From: Leisingera sp. SS27
GTDB taxonomy: Bacteria > Pseudomonadota > Alphaproteobacteria > Rhodobacterales > Rhodobacteraceae
Length of the DNA stretch: 64,000 nt
NCBI RefSeq assembly: GCF_028368855.1
Contig: NZ_JAQNCY010000006.1
Location: 62,001 to 126,000 of the forward strand
Reading direction: 5' to 3'
Part shown: positions 7,549 to 17,853 of the stretch, in pieces
Numbering within the stretch: position 1 is the stretch's first letter
Layout: each line of letters begins with the position of its first letter
Notes under the pieces: generated by a model
Told to the model about the DNA's origin: nothing
Database searches by the model: none
Seen by the model: only the letters and a program-made list of their open reading frames with translations
Made by a program: the position numbers and the translations under genes

Positions 7549-8133
7549 TCAGCGAGAGCGGCCGGTGGTCACGAAAAGGCTTGAGGACAGCTTAACGCCG
7601 GTTTCCATCGCCCCCAGGATAACGGTCGTCTGACCTCCGGCGCCGTCGTGGATAACCCACTTGCGCAGTTCCACCGGACTGCCTGTGAACATCATTTCGA
7701 TGCTGCCATAGTCCGGGTTTTCCGGGTCCTGCGCCCGAACAATCGTTGAAGTGCCATCAAAGCTGTGCCCAACCACCATGTTGGCTCGGCCCAGATCCAC
7801 TCTGCGGTTCAAAATGATCGACAGCGGTGTCCTCTTCAGCGGATAAGTTTCAGGGGGCTGATTTGATTTCGGATCGTGGATCACCACAGCGCCGCCGCCG
7901 GCCACAACGGTGCCGCCACCTTTGCCGTCATATTCAAACCGCATTCGCCCGGGCCGGTGCATATACAGCTTGCCTGTAGACAGGCTTCCATCGTCATTGA
8001 TTTGGGTGAAGGGTGACGATGCCGTGGAAATTCCGTTCAGGTAACGGGAAATCTCGTTGAGGCTCAGTTTCTCCGCCGCCCAGGAGGCCGGGGCAATGAG
8101 GGTCAGCGCAAGCGCAAGTGCAATCCTTTTCAT
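7549..8133 (-). CDS. lolA: Outer-membrane lipoprotein carrier protein LolA family
   Basis: 194 residues. A Sec signal peptide (MKRIALALAL through ASWA) is followed by the LolA-type beta-shell: FTQINDDGSLSTGKLYMHRPGRMRFEYD, GGGAVVIHDPKSNQ and the TYPLKRTPLSIIL segment. LolA ferries lipoproteins through the periplasm from LolCDE to the outer membrane. The ATG at 8131-8133 is preferred over upstream in-frame codons because it begins the signal peptide. It lies 80 bp downstream of ftsK, an arrangement common in alphaproteobacteria, and may be cotranscribed with it. Confidence 0.88.
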   Translation of the reverse strand: MKRIALALALTLIAPASWAAEKLSLNEISRYLNGISTASSPFTQINDDGSLSTGKLYMHRPGRMRFEYDGKGGGTVVAGGGAVVIHDPKSNQPPETYPLKRTPLSIILNRRVDLGRANMVVGHSFDGTSTIVRAQDPENPDYGSIEMMFTGSPVELRKWVIHDGAGGQTTVILGAMETGVKLSSSLFVTTGRSR

Positions 8134-8213
8134 GGGGTCAACATATGCTCGCTGCTGCAGAAGTGAAGATGCCGGCGCCTTCACAGCACCGGCATCGGCA
8201 GAAATTTGTCAGC

Positions 8214-11200
8214 TTACTGTTCAGGAACCAGAATTTCCCGCTTACCTACATGGTTGGCGGCAGAAACGACACCCTCATCCTCCATCTGTTCCACCAGGCG
8301 CGCTGCCTTGTTGTAGCCGATCGCCAGCTTGCGCTGGATGTAGGAGGTGGAGCATTTGCGATCCTTGACTACGATCGCAACAGCCGTGTCATAGAGTGCG
8401 TCCTCGGTGTCGGTATTGCCGCCGGTGTTCAGCCCCAGCACCGCGTCGATATTGTCAGCCTTGTCCTCATCCGGACCATCCAGCACACTGCCTACATAAT
8501 CCGGCGGACCGAATTGCTTCAGGTGGTTTACCACCTCCTCGACCTCTTCATCTGAGCAGAACGGACCGTGGCAGCGGGTGATCTTGGCGCCGCCCGCCAT
8601 ATAAAGCATATCGCCCATGCCCAGGAGCTGCTCAGCGCCCATCTCGCCCAGGATGGTGCGGCTGTCGACCTTGGAGGTCACCTGGAAGGAAATCCGGGTC
8701 GGGAAGTTGGCCTTAATCGTGCCGGTAATCACATCGACCGAGGGGCGCTGGGTTGCCATGATCAGGTGAATGCCCGAGGCTCGCGCCATCTGCGCCAAAC
8801 GCTGGATGCAGGCCTCGATCTCCTTGCCCGCGACCATCATCAGGTCGGCCATCTCGTCGACGATCACCACGATGTAAGGCAGCGCCTTGGGTTCAAACTC
8901 TTCGGTCTCAAACACTGGTTCGCCGGTGTCATCGTCAAACCCGGTCTGTACCGTCCGCGAGAACATCTCACCCTTGGACAAAGCGTCCTTCACGCGGCCG
9001 TTGTAGCCTGCAATGTTGCGCACGCCCATCTTGGACATTTTGCGGTAGCGGTCCTCCATCTCGCCGACCACCCACTTGAGGGCAACAACCGCCTTCTTCG
9101 GGTCGGTTACAACGGGCGAAAGCAGATGCGGGATACCATCATAGACGGAAAGTTCCAGCATCTTGGGGTCGATCATGATCAGGCGGCATTCATCGGGTGT
9201 CAGCTTGTAAAGCAGCGACAGGATCATGGTGTTGATCGCCACCGACTTACCGGAGCCGGTGGTGCCCGCGATCAGCAGGTGAGGCATCTTGGCGAGGTTC
9301 GCGACCATGGCGTCGCCGCCGATGTCCTTGCCCAGTGCCAACGGCAGCGCGTGGTTGCCATCCCCGAAGTCACGGGAAGACAGGATTTCGCGCAGAACCA
9401 CCTTCTCGCGCTTCTCGTTCGGCAGTTCGATGCCGATCACGGTGCGGCCAGGCACAGTCGAAACCCGCGCCGACAGCGCAGACATGGACCGCGCGATGTC
9501 ATCTGCAAGTCCGATCACTCGAGAGGCTTTGAGACCCGGCGCGGGCTCAAGCTCGTACATGGTGACAACAGGGCCGGGACGAACTGAGACGATTTCGCCC
9601 TTCACACCATAGTCATCCAGCACTGTTTCCAGCATCCGGGCATTTTCTTCCAGCGCTTCATCGCTCAGATGATGGCGTTCGATGCTGACCGGGTTGGTCA
9701 GCAGGTTCAGCGGCGGCAGTTCGAAATCACTGCTGCTGTCGTCAAACGCAAGGTTGGGCTGGGCTTCTGCCTTGGCGCGCGCTGAGGGTTGAACCGGCTT
9801 GCGTGCCGGTTTCTCAACCACCGCCTTACGCGGTTCAGCAACCGGCAGATCAACGGTCAGCATCGGCCCCGGTGCTTTTGGCTTTGGGAGCGTGTCCTGG
9901 AGCGGAGCCGTTGCTTCAGGAAGGGTCTCCGCCGGCACATGGTCCGGAGTCAGCATCCCAGGCACGCTGTTAAAGCCGCCGCTGGCATCTTCCTGCTGTT
10001 CGGTAGTTTCAGGCGCCTGCGGTACATAAACTTCTTCTTCTGCCGCCTGCCAAGACAGCGGCGGCTCTTCAGTCATTGGCGGCGCAGCCATTTGTGCTGC
10101 GGTCAGAGGCGGCTCTGCAGGAAGTCCCCCCTGTGCGGCTGCGGGATTGAAAATCAGAGGTGCCGGCCGTTGTCCGCGGCCCTTTGTCAGCGGCAGGTTT
10201 GGATCCAATTCCGGCGGGGTATCAGCCGCACGGCGAATCCTTACCGCGTTGGCAATTTTCCTGGAGATCCGGTCTTCGCCATCAGCCCCATCGTCATACT
10301 CCTCTTCACCGGAATATTGCAGATCGGCCGCGTAAGCTTCTTCAGGTGCCGGCGAAACAGGAGCAGCCCGGCGGATCAGCCCCGGAACACGCGACAACAG
10401 CCCACCCTTGGAGGGCGCCTCGGGCTCCTCCTCAAGGCTGTCAGCCGCATAGGTATCTTCTGCATAGTCCTCGAACATCTCGGGATCGTCGCCGGCGCCT
10501 GCGTAGGCCTCCGCTCCGTCGTCATGAATACGTTCGGCCCGTTCCTTGCGGTAGGTCATTGCGGCCTGCAGCCCGCTGGAGGCACCGCGGCCAAGCAGGG
10601 CCGCGACAGCACCGTACCCAAGAATCAGACCGATCATCACTTTGTGCAGGCCCTTTTTCACCTCAGGCCAGGTGAATCCCAGCACCACGCAGCCAAGTGC
10701 CAGCATACCTGCAGCACTCAGCAGCGACATGATCTTAACCATAAAGTGCAGGCCGACCGGCAGCAGGGCCAGCAACGCGCCTAGGAATGTGTAGCCAACC
10801 ATGCCGCCAAGGCCAAAATCATAGTTCTGCTGCCAACTGGTGCTGGCGTTCAGAGTTTCCATGTGCAGGGCCACCACCAGCAGCCACGGCACTGACAACA
10901 GCAGAGGCCAGATCACCCGGTCCTCACCCCGGTGCAGAACAAACCGCAAGCCCCAGGCCGACAGAAACAGCGGCATTGCCCAGCTGGCCTTGCCGAACAG
11001 GGTGATCAGGATAAAGGAGACAGATGCGCCCGGGCGGCCCAGCCAGTTCTGTACCGGAGCGTCGGTGGACACCGTCCAATTCGGGTCTTCGGGCGTGTAA
11101 GAGCCGAGCATGGCCGCAACCATCAACCCCGCCAGGATCAGGGCAATCCCGATCAGTTCCTTGCCGCGCTTTTCAATGGCCGCCTGCATATTGCTGTCGA

Positions 11201-11234
11201 GCAGCGGATCGCGGCTGCGGGTTTGAAATGCCAT
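8214..11234 (-). CDS. ftsK: DNA translocase FtsK
   Basis: 1006 residues. The N-terminal part (about 25-215) has four membrane helices that anchor it at the septum. A Pro/Glu-rich linker (about 225-480) follows. The motor has Walker A GTTGSGKS near residue 655, Walker [13 protein letters not shown] near 790 and the [12 protein letters not shown] signature. The C-terminal gamma domain (about 940-1000), a winged helix for KOPS reading and XerD activation, contains [24 protein letters not shown]. Start ATG at 11232-11234 follows GAGGTAGGC. Confidence 0.97.
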   Translation of the reverse strand: MAFQTRSRDPLLDSNMQAAIEKRGKELIGIALILAGLMVAAMLGSYTPEDPNWTVSTDAPVQNWLGRPGASVSFILITLFGKASWAMPLFLSAWGLRFVLHRGEDRVIWPLLLSVPWLLVVALHMETLNASTSWQQNYDFGLGGMVGYTFLGALLALLPVGLHFMVKIMSLLSAAGMLALGCVVLGFTWPEVKKGLHKVMIGLILGYGAVAALLGRGASSGLQAAMTYRKERAERIHDDGAEAYAGAGDDPEMFEDYAEDTYAADSLEEEPEAPSKGGLLSRVPGLIRRAAPVSPAPEEAYAADLQYSGEEEYDDGADGEDRISRKIANAVRIRRAADTPPELDPNLPLTKGRGQRPAPLIFNPAAAQGGLPAEPPLTAAQMAAPPMTEEPPLSWQAAEEEVYVPQAPETTEQQEDASGGFNSVPGMLTPDHVPAETLPEATAPLQDTLPKPKAPGPMLTVDLPVAEPRKAVVEKPARKPVQPSARAKAEAQPNLAFDDSSSDFELPPLNLLTNPVSIERHHLSDEALEENARMLETVLDDYGVKGEIVSVRPGPVVTMYELEPAPGLKASRVIGLADDIARSMSALSARVSTVPGRTVIGIELPNEKREKVVLREILSSRDFGDGNHALPLALGKDIGGDAMVANLAKMPHLLIAGTTGSGKSVAINTMILSLLYKLTPDECRLIMIDPKMLELSVYDGIPHLLSPVVTDPKKAVVALKWVVGEMEDRYRKMSKMGVRNIAGYNGRVKDALSKGEMFSRTVQTGFDDDTGEPVFETEEFEPKALPYIVVIVDEMADLMMVAGKEIEACIQRLAQMARASGIHLIMATQRPSVDVITGTIKANFPTRISFQVTSKVDSRTILGEMGAEQLLGMGDMLYMAGGAKITRCHGPFCSDEEVEEVVNHLKQFGPPDYVGSVLDGPDEDKADNIDAVLGLNTGGNTDTEDALYDTAVAIVVKDRKCSTSYIQRKLAIGYNKAARLVEQMEDEGVVSAANHVGKREILVPEQ

Positions 11235-11349
11235 GCCTACCTCAGTTCCGTTTCATTCGCCCCTGCCCCGCTGTTCACCGATGGGTCAAAGGCCTGTCCG
11301 TTCTTAGTTTTGGCTGAGCGGCCCCCAGCCGAGGGCCGCTCAGCAGAAT

Positions 11350-12528
11350 TCAGTAAAGACAGCCGCGCAACGTCCTAAGCGCTTTGCGGGTGTCTTCGGC
11401 GGGGGCGACCAGCGCCACCCGGATGTAAGTTTCGCCCGGGTTCTGGCCGGTCGCGCCCTGCGCCAGATAGGCGCCGGGCAGCACCCGCACCCCGGTTTCC
11501 TTCCACAGCTTCAGCGCAGCCTGCTCGCCGTCTTCCACCGGAAGCCACAGGAAGAAGCCCGCCTCGGGCGCCATGTAGCCGTTGAGGCCGTCAAAGACCT
11601 CATCGGCAATCTTGTACTTCTCCTGATAAAGCACGCGGTTCTCTGCCACATGGGCCTCATCCGCCCAAACCCGGGCGGCGGCGGCCTGCAAGGGACCCGG
11701 CAACGGCGCACCGGAATAGGCACGCAACTGTTTAACCCGCTTGATGGTTTCCGGCCCGCCGGCAATCAGCCCCGATCGCAGACCCGGCAGATTCGAACGT
11801 TTCGAAAGCGAGTTGAACAGCACCACACGTTCGGGATCGGCGCCCAGTTCCCGCGCAACGGTCAGCGCACCCACGGGTGGGTCATCGCGATAGATCTCGG
11901 AGTAGCATTCATCCGCGAAGATGCGGAAGTCGTATTTCTCGGCCAGCTGGATCAGCCGGGTCCAATAGGCGCGCGAGGCCACGGCGCCCTGCGGGTTGGC
12001 GGGCGAACAGATGTAGGCGACCGCCGTGCGGTTCAGAACATCCTCCGGCAGGTCTTCATAGTCCGGCAGATGGCCGGTCGCTGCTGTTGCCGGGACAAAC
12101 ACAGGCTCTGCCCCGACAGAAATCGTCGCCACCATATAGACCTGATAGAAGGGGTTCGGGATCAGCACCACTGGCTTTTGCCCGTTCCTCTGCTCCGGGC
12201 ACAGCGCCATGGCGGCATTGTAGAGCCCCTCGCGGGTGCCGTTCAGCGCCATTACTTGAGTCTCGGGGTCCTTGATCACACCATAGCGGCGGTGGATCCA
12301 GTCCGAAATCGCACCGCGCAGCTCCGGCGTGCCGTCATTGTTGGGGTACTGGTTAAATCCGGCGGCATTTTTTGCAATGACATCCGTAACCCATGCCGGA
12401 AAGGCATGTTTCGGCTCGCCAATGGTCATATGCACCACATCCCCGCCGGGGGTGTGGTGGTCCAACAGCGCTCTCAGGCGCGGAAACGCATAGGCTGGCA
12501 GGTTCGAAAACCGCTCAGGAAAATCCAT
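11350..12528 (-). CDS. PLP-dependent aminotransferase class I/II (DapC-like)
   Basis: 392 residues, fold-type I aminotransferase. The PLP-binding Lys is in FNSLSKRSNLPGLRSG and the substrate carboxylate-binding Arg in TYIRVALV near the C-terminus. AYICSPANPQGAVAS provides the Asn, and FADECYSEIY the Asp, that contact PLP. The whole-length resemblance is to alphaproteobacterial N-succinyldiaminopimelate aminotransferases of lysine/peptidoglycan synthesis, but aspartate or other aminotransferase activity cannot be excluded by reading. It lies 109 bp downstream of the amidase gene and 115 bp upstream of ftsK, on the same strand. Confidence 0.85.
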   Translation of the reverse strand: MDFPERFSNLPAYAFPRLRALLDHHTPGGDVVHMTIGEPKHAFPAWVTDVIAKNAAGFNQYPNNDGTPELRGAISDWIHRRYGVIKDPETQVMALNGTREGLYNAAMALCPEQRNGQKPVVLIPNPFYQVYMVATISVGAEPVFVPATAATGHLPDYEDLPEDVLNRTAVAYICSPANPQGAVASRAYWTRLIQLAEKYDFRIFADECYSEIYRDDPPVGALTVARELGADPERVVLFNSLSKRSNLPGLRSGLIAGGPETIKRVKQLRAYSGAPLPGPLQAAAARVWADEAHVAENRVLYQEKYKIADEVFDGLNGYMAPEAGFFLWLPVEDGEQAALKLWKETGVRVLPGAYLAQGATGQNPGETYIRVALVAPAEDTRKALRTLRGCLY

Positions 12529-12637
12529 ATCTTATGCCTCGGTCACGGGATCATTGGCGCCCCGTTTGCGCCTAAGGTTACAGGGGGCGGGCGGACGCGT
12601 CCACCCGGTGATGCGGCCGATGGGCCGAATGTGGCTT

Positions 12638-13969
12638 TCAGGCCAAGGCAACCTTGATCGCTGCACCGGTGCGCAGCAGGGCTTCCTCGCAGTCCGGCTG
12701 CCCCAGCACCTGCAGGCCGCAGCTGGACGTGCCGGTGGGCAGCGACAGGCCGCACAGCCCCATCAGGTTGCCGATCCGGGTGTTACGCAGCGCCATCAGG
12801 TTGGATTGGATGTAATAGTCGTGGTCGCTCTGCAGCCGGTCCAGGTTGGGCGGCAGGATCGGCGATACAGGGCTGAGCACCGCTTCATATCCGGCCACCG
12901 CCTGATCCCAGGCCATGCGGCACTGCTCCAGCTTGGCCCAGGCAGCGACATAATCCGAACCACTGAACTGCGCACCGGACCGAAAGCGTTCCAGAATTTC
13001 CGGGAACATCAGCTGCGGAGACGCTTCGATCACGTCCTTCCACAATCCATAGGCCTCAGTGGTGTAGAGAATCGGGCTGAGGCCCATCGCCTCGTCCAGC
13101 GCAGGCACCTCAAGCGGCACGATCTCTGCCCCCGCGCATTTCAGCCTTTCCAGAGCTTCGATGTGGGCGGCGGCAACTTTAGGATCGAGATCGTCCTGCG
13201 CCACGTTCTGCAAATCAGCAAACCGTCGGCCTTTCAGTGAGCCTGGGTTGCGCAGGTCAGGCCCCCCGGTCCCTTCCAGCACGCCCAGCAGCAGCCCGGC
13301 ATCTTCGACTGACCGAGCCAGCGGGCCGACGGTGTCAAACTTCAGGCACAGCGGCACGACACCCTCCAGCGTGATCCGGCCGGAAGTTGTCTTGAGCCCC
13401 ACAAGATCGTTCCAGGCAGAGGGGATTCGCACCGAACCGCCCGTATCAGAGCCAATGCCGCCCGCGGCAAGCCCATATGCCACCGAGGCAGCCGCACCGG
13501 AAGATGACCCGCCGGGCGCGGCCTTCTGGTCGTTCACGCAGGGCGGTGTTTCCTTGACCGGGTTAAAGCCAAGGCCGGAGAACGCCAGCTCGCTCATGTG
13601 GGTTTTGCCGAGGCAGACCGTGCCCATGAGCGTTGCATTGGACAGCACGGCCGCATCCTGATCCGGCACTCGCCCCTTAAGCAGATCCGAACCGGATTCG
13701 GTTGCAGTGCCTGCGCTGTCGAACAGGTCCTTCCAGCTGATCGGCACCCCGTCCAGCAGCGAGCGGCGCAAACCCAGACCGGCGCGTTCCTCAGCAGCCT
13801 CTGCCTCGGCTAGGGCACGTTCATGCGTGACTTGGGTGTAGATCCGGTCATTCAGCGGATGGGCGTCTATTGCATCCAGATAGCAGCGGGTCAGCGCCAC
13901 TGGGCTGATTTCACCTGCCTCAATCCCCCGCCCCAGATCGGCAGCCGTCATTGTCAGCCAGTCATGCAT
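12638..13969 (-). CDS. Amidase (amidase-signature family)
   Basis: 443 residues with the full Ser-cisSer-Lys triad: Lys80 in ISWKDLFD, Ser155 in APGGSSSGAA and Ser179 in GSDTGGSVRIPS. The 24-residue spacing between the two serines matches the family. AS enzymes hydrolyse many amides; GatA is unlikely because GatC and GatB genes are not nearby. Divergent from the UbiH-type gene (110 bp apart). Start ATG at 13967-13969. Substrate not assignable. Confidence 0.9.
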   Translation of the reverse strand: MHDWLTMTAADLGRGIEAGEISPVALTRCYLDAIDAHPLNDRIYTQVTHERALAEAEAAEERAGLGLRRSLLDGVPISWKDLFDSAGTATESGSDLLKGRVPDQDAAVLSNATLMGTVCLGKTHMSELAFSGLGFNPVKETPPCVNDQKAAPGGSSSGAAASVAYGLAAGGIGSDTGGSVRIPSAWNDLVGLKTTSGRITLEGVVPLCLKFDTVGPLARSVEDAGLLLGVLEGTGGPDLRNPGSLKGRRFADLQNVAQDDLDPKVAAAHIEALERLKCAGAEIVPLEVPALDEAMGLSPILYTTEAYGLWKDVIEASPQLMFPEILERFRSGAQFSGSDYVAAWAKLEQCRMAWDQAVAGYEAVLSPVSPILPPNLDRLQSDHDYYIQSNLMALRNTRIGNLMGLCGLSLPTGTSSCGLQVLGQPDCEEALLRTGAAIKVALA

Positions 13970-14079
13970 GCACCCTCTCCCCGCAAACCGTTGCCGGTGA
14001 CGGTAGCTGCAGCAGGACGCAGGTACAATCCCACGCTTCCGGCATGGACAATCCTGCCAGCAGGCGCATATTGCGGGGC

Positions 14080-15306
14080 ATGAAAAATGCGTCCGATATC
14101 CTGATCGTGGGCGGCGGGCTGAATGGTCCGGCGCTGGCCCTGGCCTTGGCCCAGACCGGTCACAGCGTTACTGTTGTCGACTCGCTGACCCCAGACAAAT
14201 TCGCCGATGAAGGATTTGACGGCCGCGGCTATGCGCTGGCGCTGGCCTCGCAGCGGCTGTTGCAGCAGACCGGCGTCTGGCAGCATGTAGGCGACAACGC
14301 GCAACCCATGCTGGAGATCAAAGTGACGGATGGCCATGCGGGCCACGGGCCGTCGCCGTTCTTCATCCACTTCGACCACGCGGAGCTGGAAGAAGGCCCG
14401 ATGGGATACATGGTCGAGGACCGCTTCCTGCGCCGCGCGTTCCTGCAGGCGATGGAGGATGCGCCCGGGATTACACTGGCGTCCGGACGCACCGTGGTCG
14501 CGCAGGTGCCGGATCAAACCGGTGTCACAGTCACGCTGGATGACGGCGGAGAACTGCGCGGCCAGGTCCTGGTCGGCTCTGACGGGCGCCGCAGCGGCAC
14601 CGCTCAGCGCGCGGGAATCAAGCGCACGGGCTGGGATTACGGCCAGACCGCGCTGGTCTGCGCTATCGACCACGAAAAGCCGCACCATGGCATTGCCCAT
14701 CAATTCTTCATGCCGCCCGGGCCATTGGCGATCCTGCCGCTGCCAGGCAACCGGTCATCAATTGTGTGGAGCGAGCGGACCGAAACCGCCAAGGCAATCC
14801 ACGCCCTGGATGACGCGGATTATATCCAGGCGCTGCGGCCCCGGTTCGGCGATTTCCTGGGGGAGATTTCCCTGGCGGGCAAACGCTTCACCTACCCGTT
14901 GAACCTGACCATCGCCAACAGTTTCATCGGCGACCGCCTAGCGCTGATCGGCGATGCCGCGCACGGCATGCATCCTATTGCCGGTCAGGGCCTGAACGCG
15001 GGTCTGCGCGATGTTGGCGCATTGGCAGAAGTGATCACCGAGGCGACACGGCGCGGCGAAGATATCGGCTCCTCCTTGGTGATGGAGCGCTATCAGCAAT
15101 GGCGCCGGTTCGACACCGCCTCGCTTGCGGCCGCAACTGACGTTTTCAACCGGCTGTTTTCCAACGACAACCCGCTGCTTCGGCTGGGCCGGGACATCGG
15201 CATGGGGCTTGCGGGGGCCGTCCCCGGCCTGCGCCGCGGTTTCGTGCGCGAGGCGGCAGGCCTGACCGGCGATTTACCGCGGCTGCTGAAAGGGCAGGCG
15301 ATTTAA
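14080..15306 (+). CDS. UbiH/UbiF/COQ6-family FAD-dependent ubiquinone biosynthesis hydroxylase
   Basis: 408 residues. FAD-binding ILIVGGGLNGPALALAL starts at residue 6, the DG motif VLVGSDGRRSGTAQRAGI is mid-protein and the ribose-binding GDAAHGMHPIAGQGLNAGLRD is at about 290-310. These match the class A flavin monooxygenases that hydroxylate the ubiquinone ring. Which ring carbon is modified (UbiH, UbiF, UbiI or UbiL-like) cannot be told. ATG at 14080 is preferred because it starts the Rossmann fold; the frame is open further upstream without a ribosome site. Confidence 0.9.
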   Translation: MKNASDILIVGGGLNGPALALALAQTGHSVTVVDSLTPDKFADEGFDGRGYALALASQRLLQQTGVWQHVGDNAQPMLEIKVTDGHAGHGPSPFFIHFDHAELEEGPMGYMVEDRFLRRAFLQAMEDAPGITLASGRTVVAQVPDQTGVTVTLDDGGELRGQVLVGSDGRRSGTAQRAGIKRTGWDYGQTALVCAIDHEKPHHGIAHQFFMPPGPLAILPLPGNRSSIVWSERTETAKAIHALDDADYIQALRPRFGDFLGEISLAGKRFTYPLNLTIANSFIGDRLALIGDAAHGMHPIAGQGLNAGLRDVGALAEVITEATRRGEDIGSSLVMERYQQWRRFDTASLAAATDVFNRLFSNDNPLLRLGRDIGMGLAGAVPGLRRGFVREAAGLTGDLPRLLKGQAI

Positions 15307-15330
15307 GCGGAATTAGTGCCGCCGGCCGGA

Positions 15331-15519
15331 TCAATCCAGCTCGCGCGCCTCATCCACCAGCATCACCGGAATACCGTTGCGGATCGGGAAGGCCAGGCTG
15401 GCTGCGCGCGAAACCAGCTCCTGCGCCTGGGCGTCGTATTCCAGCACTGTCTGGGTCAGCGGACAGACCAGTGCTTCCAGCATCCGCCGGTCAAAGGCTG
15501 GCGCCTGTGTTTCGGTCAT
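15331..15519 (-). CDS. Trm112-family small zinc-ribbon-like protein (YcaR)
   Basis: 62 residues. It has the Trm112/YcaR pattern [17 protein letters not shown] followed by [20 protein letters not shown]. Bacterial members have unknown function; the eukaryotic relative activates methyltransferases. The ATG overlaps the stop of the upstream Lon-N gene (ATGA at 15516-15519), so the two are translationally coupled. The frame continues 27 codons upstream but without a better ribosome site. Confidence 0.88.
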   Translation of the reverse strand: MTETQAPAFDRRMLEALVCPLTQTVLEYDAQAQELVSRAASLAFPIRNGIPVMLVDEARELD

Positions 15520-16160
15520 TGCAGGGTTTCCTCCTGAGAGCCGCCGCGCAGGGCAAACTCGATCAAAGTGACAAGCGTTTCCCGCCTTGTGGCAAGGCAT
15601 GGCGCCTCAAGCAAGGCCTGTTTGTCCTCGGTATCGAACTCGAGCAGCATCGCCAGAGAATTGATCAGCAATTCGTCATCCGCATCCTTCAGCGCTTCCC
15701 AGTCGGTAGACAGATTCCGGGCGGAAAAGAAACGGTCAAGAAGATCCAAGAAGGAAGTGCGGTCAAGGGTTTCATCCGCCTCGCAGCGCCCCAGGTCCCT
15801 GTCGAACCCCGTCCAGCTTACATCGCAGCGCCGGTAAGGCGTGAATCCGTTTGTCTCACGGGTAATCCTGAACCGGGAAACCCCCGACAGCGTGACAAGG
15901 TACCGTCCGTCTTCTGTTTCAGAGAACTGTGTCACCCGGCCGGCACAGCCGATGCTGTGAAGCTCTTCTCCGTTACCGTGCGGGGGAGGACAGGGTTGAA
16001 CCATGCCAATCAGCCTTTGCCGTGTTTTCAACGTATCTTCAAGCATTTGCAGGTATCTCGGTTCGAAGATATGCAATGGCAAACGCGACCGGGGCAGCAG
16101 AAGCGCCCCGGGCAAGGGAAACACGGCGATCGTGTCCGGCAAATCGGCAGGCTGGATCAT
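15516..16160 (-). CDS. LON peptidase substrate-binding (Lon N-terminal) domain protein
   Basis: 214 residues made only of the LAN/Lon-N domain: [32 protein letters not shown] at the start is the hallmark. There is no AAA+ or protease part, so this is a stand-alone substrate-binding-type protein as found next to ybbN-like genes in Rhodobacteraceae. It lies 27 bp downstream of the YbbN gene and overlaps the Trm112-family gene, forming a three-gene leftward unit. Confidence 0.9.
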   Translation of the reverse strand: MIQPADLPDTIAVFPLPGALLLPRSRLPLHIFEPRYLQMLEDTLKTRQRLIGMVQPCPPPHGNGEELHSIGCAGRVTQFSETEDGRYLVTLSGVSRFRITRETNGFTPYRRCDVSWTGFDRDLGRCEADETLDRTSFLDLLDRFFSARNLSTDWEALKDADDELLINSLAMLLEFDTEDKQALLEAPCLATRRETLVTLIEFALRGGSQEETLQ

Positions 16161-16187
16161 GGGAGAGAGTGTAGTGCTGCCCCGGTC

Positions 16188-17114
16188 TTAGGCAAATATC
16201 ATTGAGCTCAGTTTGCGGCGCCCGTTCAGCACCACCGGGTCATTCGGCTTCAGTGCGTCGAAGATTGTGAACAGCTGCGTCTTGGCAGCACCATCGTTCC
16301 ACTCGCTGTCACGGCGGAACAGTTCCAGCAGCTCTGCAACCGCCGCCTCTGCATCCCCTGCTGCATGCAGCGCCTGCGCCAGATCGAACCGGGCCTGATG
16401 GTCCTCCGGGCTGGCGTCCACCGCGGCACGCAGTTCAGCCACCGGACCGGCATTTTCCGCCTGCCGCGCTAGCGCGATTTGCGCGTGAACCGCCTCGATC
16501 TCAGCCGCATTGGAAATCTCCGCAGGCGCGCCGTTCAGAACCGCTTCGGCCTGATCCAGTTCACCCAAAGCGATATGGGCGCGTGCCAAACCGCCATAGG
16601 CGGCAGCATTCTTGTCGTCTTCGCCCAGGATCGCCGCGAAGGTCTGGGCCGCATCTGCGACAGCACCTTCGGCCAGCATCTGCTCTGCCGCTTCCAGCGC
16701 CTCCCCGAGGCCGCCATCGGCAGTGCCGCCTGCGGCCTCAATCACCTTCTTCACAAAGGCATCGATTTCGGATGCAGGCAGCGCACCCTGGAACATGTCG
16801 ACAGGTCGCCCCTGGACAAACGCCACAACCGTCGGAATCGACTGCAGCGGCAGGCCTTGCTGTGCCAGAGCCTGTGCCAGGCGCTGATTCTCATCCACAT
16901 TGATCTTGGCCATGGTGGCCGCGCCCTTAGCTCTCGTGACAGCTGTTTCCAGCATCGGTCCCAGAGTCTTGCACGGGCCGCACCAAGGCGCCCAGAAATC
17001 CACAATCACCGGCGCCTGCATGGATGCTTCCACCACATCCTGCATGAAGGTGGCTTCGGTCACGTCTTTGATCAAATCGTCCGCCGGTGCGGTGCTACCA
17101 AGAATTTCGCTCAT
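16188..17114 (-). CDS. YbbN/CnoX-type thioredoxin with C-terminal TPR region
   Basis: 308 residues. The thioredoxin domain (about 15-130) has WAPWCGPC with Cys45 and Cys48; the C-terminal half (about 150-308) is Ala-rich alpha-helical repeat, as in CnoX chaperedoxins that hand substrates to GroEL and DnaK. The retained CXXC contrasts with E. coli YbbN, which lacks it. Start ATG at 17112-17114 follows GGAG; the open frame extends 134 codons further upstream but that part has no domain character and crosses the divergent promoter. Confidence 0.92.
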   Translation of the reverse strand: MSEILGSTAPADDLIKDVTEATFMQDVVEASMQAPVIVDFWAPWCGPCKTLGPMLETAVTRAKGAATMAKINVDENQRLAQALAQQGLPLQSIPTVVAFVQGRPVDMFQGALPASEIDAFVKKVIEAAGGTADGGLGEALEAAEQMLAEGAVADAAQTFAAILGEDDKNAAAYGGLARAHIALGELDQAEAVLNGAPAEISNAAEIEAVHAQIALARQAENAGPVAELRAAVDASPEDHQARFDLAQALHAAGDAEAAVAELLELFRRDSEWNDGAAKTQLFTIFDALKPNDPVVLNGRRKLSSMIFA

Positions 17115-17188
17115 CAGATTGTTCTCCGCTAGGAACTTGCCCCCTATATGGAATCCTGTGCGCCAGAAACCAAGAGAGGAGTTGGCCA

Positions 17189-17710
17189 TTGGCCCGTCAC
17201 TGGTTCGATCTGTTTGCCTTATCAGAGCGTCTGATGAGGATGGATGACGCCGCCTGGGCACGGCATGCAAACCCGTGGAGCGTCTACAGCCGCATGTCGG
17301 TGCTGCCACTGATGACCCTGGCCATCTGGTCCCGGATCTGGCTGGGTTGGGTTGCCCTGCTGCCGGTTCTGCTGGTGCTGTTGTGGACTTGGTTGAACCC
17401 GCGCGCTTTTTCGCGGCCTGCCGGCACCGATAACTGGGCCTCCCGCGGCACCTTTGGCGAGCGGGTGTTTCTGAACCGGGTGCAGGTTCCTGTTCCACAG
17501 CATCATGTAAAGTGGGCAATGGGCCTCGCCTGGGTGTCGGGCATCGGTGTGCTTCCCTGGGTTTTTGGCCTTTGGACTTTGAACCCCGGCATCACCTTGG
17601 CTGGGCTGACCCTGATGATTGGTGGCAAGTTGTGGTTCGTCGACCGGATGGTCTGGCTCTATCAGGACATGCAGGAAAAACATCCGGACTATGCCCGCTG
17701 GCTGCTCTGA
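17189..17710 (+). CDS. DUF6653-family membrane protein
   Basis: About 173 residues with hydrophobic segments in each half: LTLAIWSRIWLGWVALLPVL and, later, VSGIGVLPWVFGLWTL plus a C-terminal LMIGGKLWFVDRMVWLY. I recognise it as the DUF6653 type common in Rhodobacterales, with no known function. The likely start is TTG at 17189, eight nucleotides after AGAGGAG; ATG at 17234 is an alternative. Divergent from the ybbN-type gene. Confidence 0.75.
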   Translation: MARHWFDLFALSERLMRMDDAAWARHANPWSVYSRMSVLPLMTLAIWSRIWLGWVALLPVLLVLLWTWLNPRAFSRPAGTDNWASRGTFGERVFLNRVQVPVPQHHVKWAMGLAWVSGIGVLPWVFGLWTLNPGITLAGLTLMIGGKLWFVDRMVWLYQDMQEKHPDYARWLL

Positions 17711-17814
17711 ATAGAAACTCTCCCGCCTCAGCTGCAAGCCTAGCTGCACCATAACCTCGCGGCGAACCTCCTCTGCTCAGCAGCTCAGTAGCACGCCGAA
17801 CAGAAAAGAAACAT

Positions 17815-17844
17815 CCCACGGATATTTGAGATCAGGCGGGAGAG
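17815..17844. repeat. Second copy of the short intergenic motif, ending in an inverted-repeat arm
   Basis: CCCACGGATATTTGAGATCAGG shares its GGATATTT core with the copy at 2062-2092. Its end, AGGCGGGAGAG (17834-17844), is the exact reverse complement of CTCTCCCGCCT at 17718-17728, giving an 11-bp inverted repeat that brackets about 105 bp of non-coding DNA between two convergent genes. Confidence 0.4.
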
Positions 17845-17853
17845 CTCCGTCCC

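Noticed and set aside
8568-9587. 339-codon plus-strand frame opposite ftsK
   Set aside because: Antisense to the conserved FtsK motor; composition is typical of a shadow.
17115-17519. 134-codon N-terminal extension of the YbbN-type gene
   Set aside because: It has no domain character, crosses the divergent DUF6653 gene and its promoter, and the ATG at 17114 has a good ribosome site and family start.
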